The notes beneath the pieces are model-generated. The model made no database searches. It worked only from the letters and a program-made list of their open reading frames with translations, and was not told where the DNA came from. Shown here piece by piece: positions 11,041 to 37,812 of a stretch of DNA of 64,000 bases. Origin of the DNA: Saccharina japonica (lineage: Eukaryota; Sar; Phaeophyceae; Laminariales; Laminariaceae). A program made the translations under genes and the position numbers. Location: the NCBI GenBank assembly GCA_008828725.1, contig MEHQ01003811.1:1-64000 (forward strand), given 5' to 3'. How positions within the stretch are numbered: position 1 is the stretch's first letter; every line of letters starts with the position of its first letter.

Positions 11041-11299
11041 CACGGTAGGTCTACAGCCAGCCAGCCGGTGTGCAATCGACAAAGTGCAGCTTCAGCTGTC
11101 AACAGATTATCACGGGTGGGTCAAATCGTTAAAAATAATAATCCACACGGGAAATCCAAAAATGATTTTTTCCACCCATTGTTGAGCTTTTGCTGGTTCT
11201 GCTATAAACATGGCTCGATGTTCCAACTCACTGTTTCCCCTACAAAGTACGTGCAGCCGTCAGTACTTCTAGAATAGGTTGAGCAGGATATCTACAAGT

Positions 11300-11480
11300 G
11301 GGTTACCAGTAGATCCAGGCCAGTAGACCTACATCAGTAGGTCTACATCAGTAGGCCTACATCAGTAGGTCTACATCAGTAGGTCTACATCAGTAGGTCT
11401 ACATCAGTAGGTCTACATCAGTAGGTCTACATCAGGAGATCGACATCAGCAGTAGGTCTAGATAGACGACAACAGTAGGT
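11300..11480 (+). repeat. 14-bp CAGTAGGTCTACAT minisatellite
   Basis: About nine near-perfect copies of CAGTAGGTCTACAT follow the 135-bp satellite, with two stray copies at 11595-11630. The unit is the core motif of the 135-bp repeat, which suggests one grew from the other. Confidence 0.9.
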
Positions 11481-11484
11481 TTAC

Positions 11485-11790
11485 CCACACGAAGACGCGG
11501 AAGCTAGGGGGGTCGAAGGGGCGAGGAAGCAGCGGCCACCGCCACCTGCTGCTGCGACTCCCGCTCTTGCCACTCGTGGGCGTATTTCCAGATCAGTAGG
11601 TCTACATAACTATCAGTAGGTCTACAACAGCAGCAGTGCATCCGTAGGTTTACCCACACGGAGAAGGAACAAGGGGGGTCGGATGGGCGAGGAAGCAGCG
11701 CCCACTGCCATCTGCAGCTCCGACTCCCACTCGATGCTCTTGCCACTCGTATCAGACACGTATTTCTGCTGAGTAAACGCCACGACCCCG
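11485..11790 (-). other. Duplicated exon-like segment
   Basis: Two copies of a block of about 130 bp face the minus strand. The better copy (about 11650-11770) has an acceptor-like ACTCAGCAG and an open frame KYVSDTSGKSIEWESELQMA then VGAASSPIRPPLFLLR up to GTGGGT. The second (about 11490-11590) reads KYAHEWQERESQQQVAVAAA then SSPLRPP and a stop. The shared reading frame with substitutions hints at coding descent, but no family is recognised and no flanking exons were found. Confidence 0.3.
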
Positions 11791-11799
11791 CTCTCCCAC

Positions 11800-12300
11800 G
11801 AGGAGCGGTAACACAACACTACGAACCAAATACGTCATTAATAAGATACCTGCCAAGGAAGGCAAAACGCGCGCTGTGAAGGGCGTACATAGGGCCGAGT
11901 GTTCCACACTACAACCTAGTAGTTTGGTGCCAGTCAAGGCATGCCAAGGCAAAGGTGTTTGACTGTCAAGGTGTAAACGTGATGTCTCCTGACATCTCTG
12001 GTACGAATATGAGCGTCGATTCGTACAGTACGTAAAAAATGCGTTAACTTTGCATCCACTGCTCGCAAGTCGGCAAGCACGCGCAGCCGCTGTGTTGTGT
12101 GTGTGTTGTGTGATTTTGAGGATGTGTTCGTTTTTTTTCTTGTTTCAGTACGTACGAGTAGGGTTTTGTGGCTGCGTTCATTTTTTTTTTGTGTTTCAGT
12201 AAGTTCATCATCATTGTGCTTCATGCCTGGTTCGCAGTGCATACCCTGGTACCTGGTATGAGGTAACAAGGCCAGTACAGCAAGCAGTATACCGGTATAC
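11800..12300. other. No gene seen
   Basis: Only frames without recognisable content. Two T-rich blocks (12130-12145 and 12181-12193) are followed by similar TTGTGTTTCAGTA / TTGTTTCAGTA sequences, a small local duplication. Confidence 0.5.
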
Positions 12301-12329
12301 TCAAAAAGCCAGTATATCCCTTATAGGAC

Positions 12330-12398
12330 TGGAGTCCCGTTTTGGGGACAAATTACTTAGAATTAGAGTGGTTTGTCCCCAAAACGGGACTGCAGTTC
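12330..12398. repeat. Hairpin built from the TTAACCCC-type dispersed element
   Basis: GAGTCCCGTTTTGGGGACAA and its reverse complement TTGTCCCCAAAACGGGACT flank a loop of about 25 bases containing TTACTTAGAATTAGAG. The stem of roughly 20 bp is almost perfect. The same words (GTCCC-GTTTTGGGGAC and TTGGAATTAG) occur in the dispersed element seen at 63460-63650 and elsewhere, so this is probably a folded-back copy. Confidence 0.7.
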
Positions 12399-12494
12399 TA
12401 AAAGAGATGTGGGCACGTCTCGTAGGGGAGCGCCTATTGGCAACCCGCGGGTTACAGTAACGTTTGCAACCCCTAGCTGAAAAAGCCGAGAGGC

Positions 12495-12810
12495 ATCCCC
12501 TAACCCTACCCCTAACCCGAACCCGAACAGTATACTCTAACCCCCGCACCTCCTACCTCTGCCCCTAGCCCCGGATCGTGTCCTAGGAAAGCTGCATTGG
12601 GCATAACAATTCTTAGATTCAATGCAACAAGTCAGCTGTGAGTTCGATCGATTGAGTGGTCGGTGCTCAAGTTTTCGAGTCTGCAGCGATGTATGCTTTA
12701 TGCAGCTATCTGAGGGCATGCTTCGGCGTTAGGGGCAGGGGTAGCGGGTAGAGGTGGTGTTTACGTGTATACGGTGTGGGATAGGGTTAGGGTTACGGTT
12801 AGGGTTGTGA
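12495..12810. repeat. Degenerate interstitial telomere-like repeats
   Basis: CCCTAACCCTACCCCTAACCC at about 12496-12520 and GGGATAGGGTTAGGGTTACG at about 12778-12800 are short degenerate TTAGGG-type runs in opposite orientation, with related TTAGGGGCAGGGG words between them at 12730. They are far too short to be a telomere and are best read as interstitial relics. Confidence 0.6.
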
Positions 12811-13190
12811 CTCTCGTCTTTTTTCAGCTATGATATATACGAGTAGGGGTTACAAATAACGGATTACAACTAGACGCTCCCGTCTCGAACGAGAGGCAGG
12901 TTTGATACGCGTAATACCAGGTATCATTGATACGTGCCAGGCTGGGATATCAAACGAGGCCCTATTCCTGTACGAGTGATGGTTCGAGGTTCGAGGTGCA
13001 TTTTGCTACCGTTACAATTGGCGGAACAACGAGAGTAGCCCCTACCTTGGAGCGGTACAGTACACGGTTTGGCCGCACTCAACGCTGCGTCGCAGTCACC
13101 CACCTTACTGAGCATACGTTTACACGTTTACACGGTTACACGATGGTCACAGGCTACGTATCGTGGAGGTATCACACGTACGAGGTACGA
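12811..13190. other. No gene seen
   Basis: Unique-looking sequence with short frames only and no exon with credible borders. TTTACACG is repeated near 13120-13140. Confidence 0.4.
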
Positions 13191-13299
13191 GTATATACAC
13201 GTATAGACCACGTGTGCGTACCACCGAGTTGAGAGCTGGGGCAGTAACTTTGTAACTTTGCCTTCTTGTGCCTTCTTGTTGCATAGTTATTCTGATGTG

Positions 13300-13745
13300 C
13301 TGTTTGCTTTTGAATACTCGTAGAGCGTTTGAGCACTTGCTGCCCTTCAGCTCTGGACTGCACTGGACGAGGTCCTCCGCCGAGGACGCCAAGCATGAAA
13401 GAAACTCATGGTGCACAACCCCCAGGTTGACAATCGACCGGCTGATGATGTTGCATTGGTGGAGTGGAGAGGAAGGATGCTTATCTCCAACGCGCACCTT
13501 GAGGCAACTGCTGAAAAACCAGTACGAGTTACGTGCAACCAGATCATTGCTTTTGATCCTCGTGTACGTAGCACTCACCTAAAGAAGCCCAGCTGACTGC
13601 AGCTCTGGGAGGTGAGCCTCGTACAGCCTATCGAGCTCCACGCGACAAGAAACAGCGATCGTACGATGCCCTTCTCTACCTTACAGAAGCTGGCTGCAGC
13701 AATCTACGAGAACAAACAGGGTTTCCCGTTCCTCGTGGCAGGGAT
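13300..13745 (-). other. Exon-like region of uncertain strand upstream of the deacetylase
   Basis: On the minus strand an acceptor ACTGGTTTTTCAG at about 13516 precedes an open frame SCLKVRVGDKHPSSPLHQCN then IISRSIVNLGVVHHEFLSCL and more. It connects in phase across a 67-bp intron to an upstream open segment (13583-13740) that ends at GTGAGT. The alternating helical look weakly recalls FASTK/OPR-type helical repeats, but I cannot assign it. The plus strand is also open over 13595-13790 (QLTAALGGEPRTAYRAPRDK and onward). At most one of these readings is real. Confidence 0.3.
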
Positions 13746-13790
13746 GATTTAAGCGCTGTCCCTTGTGCAATAACGCCTACCAATTAATCT

Positions 13791-14255
13791 GTAAAAACCC
13801 AGTTTGGTTTTGAAATCAAGGATCAAGACGCGGCGCTGGGCCGCTTTGCAACCGGGTTGTCTCTTTTCACGCGTTTGATATAATCGCCAACACGGCCCTG
13901 TGACACTTTGTCCATGCATCACAGCATGCCCCTCAACTTGTGCAAGAACCCCGTGCAGCGCACAGCACGCAGCAGCAACCGGCAGCAGGATCAAACAAAC
14001 CGTTCAAAATCTTCGAATCTATAACGCCTCTCTAATTGCAACACCTCCGTTTTCCCAGAAACAAATACCAGAGGCGCCCCCAACGCCCAACAACATTTAC
14101 CAGCGGCCGCCGCGTACGGCGGTGCTCACAGGGGCTCCCGACAGGAGCTCTACGCTGCCCGTTCACCGGCAGCCTATATACCTTCTTTAGCCCGAGAAAG
14201 GGGCAGTCTGGGCGGGTAGCTACCCCCAGGCCTATCCCTTTTCTCGGCCCTCACG
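13791..14255 (+). promoter_or_regulatory. Region upstream of the histone deacetylase start
   Basis: A GC-rich 450-bp stretch before the deacetylase ATG. A TATATA-like TATATACC at about 14174 lies 80 bp upstream of the ATG, and a short inverted repeat AGAAAGGGGC / CCCTTTTCTC flanks 14195-14245. These are candidate core-promoter or 5'-leader features only. Confidence 0.3.
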
Positions 14256-30631
<16,376 letters not shown>

Positions 30632-31010
30632 CGCTGGCTGGCTCTCGCTGGCCCTGGCTAGCTTCTGATGTAGCTCGGGGTAACTCTAGCTCTAGCTAAC
30701 TCTGGGTAGCTCTAGCTCTTGGCTAGCTCTCATTCTAGGTAATAGCTGGGCTCTTGACTCTAGCTGCTGCTAGCTCTCCCTGCTCTGGTTAGCTCTAGCT
30801 CTAGCTGTAGCCCCTGCTCTCGCCAGGTCTAGCTAGGTCTGGCTAGCTCTAGTCAGCTCAGGCTAGCTCCGGCTAGCTCCGGCTAGCCCAGGCTAGCCCA
30901 AGCTAGCTCAGGCTAGCCCAGGCTTGCTCAGGCTAGCTCAGGCTAGCTCAGGCTAGCTCAGGCTAGCTCAGGCTAGCTCAGACTAGCTCAGACTAACTAG
31001 CCAGCTCCAG

Positions 31011-32637
31011 CAAAAGTAGATGCAAACAAGATGTGCGAAGGTCCGAGAAAATGGGGGAGGGTGGGGTTTTATCTTCGATGATTATCTTGAAGCACTGTTG
31101 CCGGCTGTAACAAGTTGGAGCTAATGGGAGGTGTTTTTCATCTTCAATGGTTATCTTCAGGTAGTGTTTCCGGTGATAGTTCGGAGGTATCGGGAAGGCT
31201 GCATGGGTTGGGGGGGGGGGGGCGTACGAGTGGACTTTTAAAGATAAGTTGCATTGCAGGCCTGGTGTTGCGAAGGGAGGCTGCAGGAGAGTGTCGCTCC
31301 CCAGCAAGCAGGTCAGCTGACAAAATAAAGCTCACGACGCCTTTCTTTCGCTCACTTTATACTTCGAAGTATACCCCATATAGCAGTTCAGGCGGCAAAT
31401 ATTGGGGGCGTTTTTGTTGTGGCGGCGATGTACCAGCGCCGGTGGTTCTCATGCCTTTGTTGTCTGCCTGCCTGCCGCCAGCCTATATATGACAAGTACG
31501 AACATGTTAGACGTTAACTTGACTTGACTTTCTTCAGCTTCTTTGCCCCGCTTTCGTGGTGCGTGATGGAGGTACAGGGCGCAAGCACCTGCCCGCCCCC
31601 TGTGCCAGCGACAGTAGCATGGGGGAGCGAAATTATTGGACTCTTTTGGGTACCAGGTGTTCCCGGCTACGGCGATGTCAACGAAAACGTTACGCGTAAT
31701 TACGGGGGACACAAACTGCCTGTGTTGGAAAAACAAATTACGCGTAATTACGTCTACTATCAGGGGATGCTCGCAATTATCCCCCCCCCTGGGGATTCAT
31801 ACGACTACGGCCATGCATGAAAATTAAGTACACCCCCCCCCCTCCCGGGAATAAAAAAGGCGTATCCCCTGTAGATATTATTTTCTAGCGCTGGCACTTC
31901 GTATGGTCTCAACCATGCACTTTTGGGAAGGGTGGTATTCCCAACCGTTTACTCGTATTGATGATGATGATGATGGTGATGATGACGATTACGATGGTGA
32001 TGACGAGGATGGTGATGGTGATGATAGTGATGGTGATGGTGTTCTCGCATTACGAACCCAATTCCCCTTAAATCTGGCCGGTACGAGTCATCTTTGTGAC
32101 GAAACGCAGCCCCCCCCCGGGGTGAATCGTTCGGCCTACGTACGTATAAATGTCTGTGATCTTGTTAATGAAGAAGAGTAACACACAAACGTGTGTTTTT
32201 CTCCATGTCAGACACCAGGCATAGTCGTCAATCTCCTTGTGTATCCTTATCTCGCGGCGTTTGAACGCGTGTTGCGTGTTACACACGCCCATTACCCACC
32301 CCAGATGAGACACCCCAACACACGAAAATATTGGTGACGAGCCCCCATCACCGACTTACAACAACAGCGACTTCTCGTAGAAGTACCGGGTTATTCTGCG
32401 TGTCGCGGCCAGATGCCGCCAGCGTTGTTTGTTCTGGGTTAGCTCGGCTAGATGTCACTCGCTGTTTTGGGAAGACGTCGCACCTCGCTCAACACACTAC
32501 AGCAACGCACCTATGAGTTGCTGCTCGCTGGGAAAGACTTGGAAGGATGGAGGGCCGCGATACCGAGCCGCGGGAGACGGAGGCACGGGCACAAATAATA
32601 TGACTCCCCCCAACCCTATCAAGATTGCACGGATCTA
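31011..32637. other. No gene seen; poly-C fragments and a GAT microsatellite
   Basis: Contains a partial poly-C element at 31785-31845 (CATACGACTACGGCCATGCA then a C tract), a pair of TTACGCGTAATTACG words at 31690 and 31738, and a (GAT)n-rich microsatellite at 31958-32042. TATCTTC-GGT and GGAG-TGTTTTTCATCTTC words repeat near 31075-31165. No exon with good borders and similarity to a known protein was found. Confidence 0.5.
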
Positions 32638-32907
32638 CATTATTTGACTTTTTCGTGGTTCGTGTCGCGACACGCCGCGGACGCTGCCGCGGCACGCCGC
32701 GACATGTGCCGCGGCAATTCGCGACATGGGGTTAGGGTTAGGGTTAGGGTTAGGGTTAGCGACACTCGCCGCGACACTCTCCGCGACACTCGCCGCGACA
32801 CGTCGTGGGGTGTCGCGGCATGCCGCGACATGCCGTGGCGTGCCGCGGCAGCGTCCGTGGCGTGTCGCGGCATGTCGCGACACGTGCCACGAAAAAGTCA
32901 AATAATG
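32638..32907. mobile_element. TA-flanked inverted-repeat element with a TTAGGG core
   Basis: The ends CATTATTTGACTTTTTCGTG (left) and its exact complement (right) are each bordered by TA, the target duplication of Tc1/mariner-type elements. The inverted repeats continue inward for about 85 bp through GTGTCGCGACA, GCGGACGCTGCCGCGGCACG and related words. The unpaired centre is five perfect tandem copies of GGGTTA (32728-32758) followed by CTCGCCGCGACA repeats. No protein is encoded. Confidence 0.85.
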
Positions 32908-33380
32908 TACATGTCCGTTTCATACATACATCCGTCCCGTTTTTCATGCCGGCTTACCCGGCAGGTCAACTTCGAGACACGGGTGGTGAGTTTCATGTCC
33001 TCTGCAGAGGGCGCACTGTTTATCACGTGTCCGCTGCGCACGCGGTTTGAAAAAGTCCGTTACGCATTGCGCCCGTTACACGTGTAGTGTATTGCTTACG
33101 TGTTTTCGTTCCCCATGCCAGGTGGAGGCACCCATCGCGCGTATAGTATACGTATCCCACGGCGGTTGCACGCTTGTGTTGTGTTATGATGCACGCACAC
33201 GGAAATTATTTACCCTTTTCCCACATGTATCTCCTACGCGCACCCGTTTCCCGATGCACCTGCCCGTATAACCCACGTACGCGCTCGTTTTCTATATATT
33301 TCCTTTGCCCATCGTTTCTCTCTCCCTGCTACAGCAGTCAAAACTCAGATCCGGGCAGGCATCTTAGTGACAGCGTCCGC
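32908..33380. other. No clear gene; possible small exons
   Basis: Two short stretches have exon-like borders: CCCGGCAG/GTCAACTTCGAGACACGG with GTGAGT at 32990, and CATGCCAG/GTGGAGGCACCCATCGCG at 33120. They are too short to judge. A fragment of the A-tailed retroposon lies at 33305-33370 (CTCTCTCCCTGCTACAGCAG then AACTCAGATCCGGG). Confidence 0.3.
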
Positions 33381-33690
33381 GGTCTGTCATGGCAGTATCC
33401 GCGGCACGTCTTGGTATGCCGCGGCATGCCACGGACACTGCCGCCACATGCCGCGACATGCCACGGATGCTGCCACGATAATATGCCGCGTAACGGCTAC
33501 CGCATCAAGACCGAGGCAAGGCCGGCGACAAGCGCCACGACAGCGCCCACGGCATGCGACGACATGCCGCGGCATGCGGCAAAATCTGCCCGACAAGTGT
33601 CGCGGAACGTCTGCCGGGGCAAGGACCGTGGCAAGGTCCGCGGCAAGACCGACGGCAACTGTCGCGGCAAGTATCGCGGTAAGTGACGCG
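33381..33690. repeat. CCGCGGCATGCC-rich short-word repeat
   Basis: Variants of TGCCGCGGCATGCC, GTCGCGG and CGGCAAG repeat throughout. The words are the same as in the arms of the TA-flanked element at 32638-32907, but its ends are absent. Open frames on both strands (over 120 codons) come from the GC-rich repeats. Confidence 0.7.
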
Positions 33691-35485
33691 GCTAGTTTTC
33701 GACCGTATATTTCAGTGTCTGAACCCGTACGGCCACTGCTTCTTGCTGTAGTTTGCATCTCTCAACCTGTATCTTGTTTTCACGAAACGGTGAGTATCAA
33801 GCTACCTGGATGTTGAGCAACGATGGCTGAGTGTCTGGTTGGTCATACTTGGCCTTATTCACATAATAAGTGACGACGACAAGTAGAATGGTATTGGATC
33901 AATTATTGGCGTCGACGAAGAGCTTGGTTCTATAGCCACACTACTATAGGTTTACCCGTTGACAGTTTGTTGGTTTCTGCACCAGACGTATCTTTTCATT
34001 ACCCGAACCCCTGTCACCACTGCTGCTGTAGTAGTAGGTAAAATCAATCGATCTGTATGGTGGTGTTGTTTTCACCACAGTTAACGGCCGCAGAGTCTGT
34101 GGCAGTCATTGTAACGCCACCCAGACATTTACCAGAGGGATAGCCCTGACCACGGCTGGATTAATGTAGTGATACCTGCAGTAACCTAAGTGGTCACTCT
34201 TCTTTCACCCCTCCACAGACAGCGTCAGAATGATGGGTTCGAGGATCGTTGCAATACCCTCCAGGCGTTTGTGTGTAGCCCCCTGTGTTTCACGAGGAGC
34301 CAGTAACTGAGAACAGCCCGTTGGAATTGTGGATGGTGAATTTACCGGTATCTTTAATCGTCAGCACAACACTACTACTGTACTAACTACTGTTTACTGT
34401 ATGTAGTCTACGGCCGCAGTGATGTGGCAGTCACGTTGTAACGCAGCGCAAACCTTGATCAACCAGAGACATATTTTAGCGCCGGGCACCGAAGGTTATA
34501 TTGATGCCTAAAAAAGTGGCAACGCTTCTTTTCAACTGGCCTATACCGTGAAACACATGAATTTGAGGATCGTTGCAATAATACCTGTTTCAAGCAGACC
34601 ACCTGTGTTCCACGAACGAACCAGGTAGGTATCGAGATTTACCGGTCGGAATCTTTGATCGGGAATTTATCGGTATCTTCATGATATCGTCAATAAATTA
34701 CTTGCCCTTCACAGATACCGGTAGATGATATGACCCACCTACCACAGACAACAACAGATCATGATGATGACGAAGTGTGGTCACTGTTCTTGTGGTGGTC
34801 CAGACCAAGAAAGGGATGCGTGCGAGGATCGTTGCTGTACCCTCCAGGCGTTTATGAGTATTAGCCCCGTGTTCCGCCAGCCAGACATAGTCCGAAATCT
34901 TTGATCGTGATTTTTTCGGCGTCTATAACCGTCAGATATTAACGGCCATAGTCCAGTATTATAGCAGTCGTTGTACCACTGGCAAATCCTTCAACTCAGG
35001 CACGGCCCTGACAATAACAGCAAATATACGGATGTGATGACGATGATGGTGTAGAAGTGTGGCCAACCTTCTTGAACTTGTCAACACACAGGGAAAGAGG
35101 TACGATCGAGAATCGTTGCTGTTACCCTCCAGGCGTTTTTGTGTTTACTAGCCTTTGTTCCACGAGCTACTGTAGACATACACAAGAGACCGGTCGGAAT
35201 CAATGATCGTGAACGCGTCCGTATCTTCAACCGTCAGTTGTTGCAGGCCCCATAATCATGTGGCTGCCGTTCATTGCAACGCTGTCTAGCCATTCCCACA
35301 GAGGTACTGTATGGCCCTGACAAGAAGAGCATAATTAATGGATGGTGCCTAACTTCTAAATCTAAGTGGTCACTCTTCTTTAACTGCCCCACGCCGAGAA
35401 GAAAGGGATACACACAGTTCGAGGGACATTGCAATAATATATCTTCTAGGCGTTTGTGTGTAGCCCTGTCTGTTGCACGAGACAG

Positions 35486-36430
35486 GTACAGTGAAGCACC
35501 CTAGTGACAAGCCCAAGAACGTGGTCTTATCTCTACGATTACGGGGGACTGTTAAGGTCTTAGTCCGTTGGGCTACACTGGTAAAAAGGTTAACCAATCG
35601 CCTACCCGAACTAAGCCTTATAACACTCTCCCCCCCTGGACCGGCGGGATATCCAGGAGAATTCTCCAGCGCCGCCTCGCCCGTTGGCGATGGCTCGCGC
35701 TTGCCCAGGTCCTCCTCCGGAGTTTTCGACCTACTCAAAGCCGTATAACAGAACCATAGTAAATAGGACCACATTTTGGTATCAAAAATAGGGAAATATA
35801 AATATATAGGCTATAGTGTGTACCGTAGGCCCTATATACTATGGGCCCCCGTTATAATATGGTCTTACAGTGGGGGTTCCCCAATAAGGCGGTCTGAGTA
35901 AGGCGGTATCCCGATATAAGGCGGTCTGAGTAAGGCGGTATCCCGATATAAGGCGGTCTGAGTAAGGCGGTATCCCGATATAAGGCGGTCTGAGTAAGGC
36001 GGTATCCCGATATAAGGCGGTCTGAGTAAGGCGGTATCCCGATATAAGGCGGTCTGAGTAAGGCGGTATCCCGATATAAGGCGGTCTGAGTAAGGCGGTA
36101 TCCCGATATAAGGCGGTCTGAGTAAGGCGGTATCCCGATATAAGGCGGTCAAAATCGCTTGGCGTGACTGAGGAATCGCACCCATAACCTGGAATGAATA
36201 AGGCGGCTTCCCTCTATAAGGCGGTTATATTGCTCTGTCTGGCACACCACCGCCTTATTATTGGGGCACCCGTGCTGTCCGCTGTATCGCATATCGCAAA
36301 CATCGTTTACTACCGAAAACATGATCCGATACCAATTCCAAGTGTTTTCGTTGTCTCGTGACAGACCGACATACATACCTGATCTTATCTCTAATAATAT
36401 GTCCTTAAACCGGATGGGCCTTAAAATGGG
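35486..36430. mobile_element. Composite insertion in the array, including tRNA-like and minisatellite parts
   Basis: The satellite unit is interrupted after CACGAGACAG and resumes near 36440. The insert has, on the minus strand, GGGGAGAGTGTTATAAGGCT (shared with the SINE at 37469-37812) and a box A-like TAGCCCAACGG, then a 32-bp minisatellite, then TAAGGCGG words and CACCGCCTTATTATTGGGGC. No protein is recognisable. Confidence 0.55.
35885..36150. repeat. 32-bp TAAGGCGG minisatellite
   Basis: Eight copies of a 32-bp unit (ATAAGGCGGTCTGAG plus TAAGGCGGTATCCCGAT) with essentially no variation. On the minus strand three units make a 32-residue open cycle, so the 106-codon frame there is a repeat artefact. 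The perfect conservation suggests recent expansion. Confidence 0.95.
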
Positions 36431-37468
36431 TGCACTATGTATACCTGTTCTTTGTATTGGGGTTTACCGGTCGGAATCTTGGATCGTGAGTTTATCGGCA
36501 CGTTTAATAATTTCCTGCCGGATTTCTTTGTGGAGCAGTCGTTGTAACGCTGCCCAGCCTTCAAGACAGGTTTATATGTGGCCTTGGCAACAAACAGCAA
36601 AACACGATGATGCTGTCGAAGTACCCACTCTTCATTGTACTGGGCCAGACCAGGAAAGGGATGAGTTCGAGGATCGTAGCTGTGCCATCTACAGACACAT
36701 TGTTTTTGTGAGTATACCTGTGTTCCACGAGTTAGATATTGAGATTTACCGGTCGGAATCTTTGCTGCTAGATTTGTTGGTATTATCCATCTTTCATAAA
36801 TAGTTATTACCTGCTACAGCTGACTATACATTGTAACGCTGCCAACACCTTCATCACAGATAGGGCCCTGACAACAGCACATACTGATGATGATGCCGAA
36901 GACGTGATTTACTCCAGACCGAGAAAGATATGAGTTCGAGGATTGTTGTTGTACCCTCCAGGCTTTGGTGTATACAACGCCTTCTATTCCGCGTGCAAGA
37001 CATACGTATACGTAGCGAGACTTACCGGTTGAAGAGTTAAACCGTGAAATTTCCGTATCTTTAATCGTCGGTTGTAAACGACCCAAAGCATGCGGCAGTC
37101 ATCGTAACGGTGCCCAGACCATGGCAACAGCAGAACACGATGATGGCCGAGTGGTCACTCTTGTTGCACGGGTCCAGACCGACCGGGGAACGGATACATT
37201 TGATCATCATGCTGTCGCATCCTCCAGGCTTTGTGTGTATGGTCGTGTGTTCTACGAGCCAGAAAGTAAGATTTACCGGTCGGTCGGAATTGTTGATGGT
37301 GAATTTATCGGTATCTTTACCCGTCGGTCGTTATCGGCCATGATCATGTGGCAGTTAGTGCAAAACACTGTGCCCAGACCTTCATCACGGGCAAACCCCT
37401 GACCACGGAAGGGCACGATGATGCCTACTAAGCAGTAAGTGGTGCCTCTTCTCGTGCTACTGACCCAG

Positions 37469-37812
37469 TGTGAGGGTATTACCTGCTGAGCTATAGGGGT
37501 AAAAGATCGATCGATTACCCAGCCCAGGGTAATCCTTATAACACTCTCCCCCGCTCGTCTGAACGGCGGGATAATTGGGACGTCGGTACCGTATACGGCC
37601 GTACGTTGACCTACCCGCTTCGTTTCAATACCTGGGGAACCAGGGAGACGAGTTGTTTGGGGACGCACGCGCAAGCGTTTCTGAAAAAAGAAACGTTCGA
37701 AGTGAGATTCGAACCCGTGTCCTCGACGACGTCAAATGTGAGGGTATTACCTGCTGAGCTATATAGGGGTAAAATATCGATCGATTACCCAGCCCAGGGT
37801 AATCCTTATAAC
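37469..37812 (-). mobile_element. tRNA-related SINE with 6-bp target duplication
   Basis: The insert interrupts a satellite unit and is flanked by ACCCAG on both sides (37463-37468 and 37813-37818). On the minus strand it has box A TAGCTCAGCAGG, the tRNA-like GTAATACCCTCACA and box B GGTTCGAATCTC at 37700-37775. These are preceded by GTGTTATAAGGATTACCCTG, and a second shorter copy of the box A part lies at 37470-37510. Box A/B spacing fits a tRNA-derived promoter. No intact cloverleaf could be drawn by eye. Confidence 0.7.

Noticed and set aside
10165..11480. CRISPR-like array of regularly spaced repeats
   Set aside because: The whole 135-bp unit is repeated with no variable spacers, in an intron-rich eukaryotic context; it is an ordinary satellite.
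13900..13990. Cys-rich CPCITACPSTCARTPC segment as the missing CDC50 ectodomain
   Set aside because: It lacks the family context (no N-glycosylation region or second transmembrane helix follows), and the spacing of cysteines does not match CDC50 proteins.
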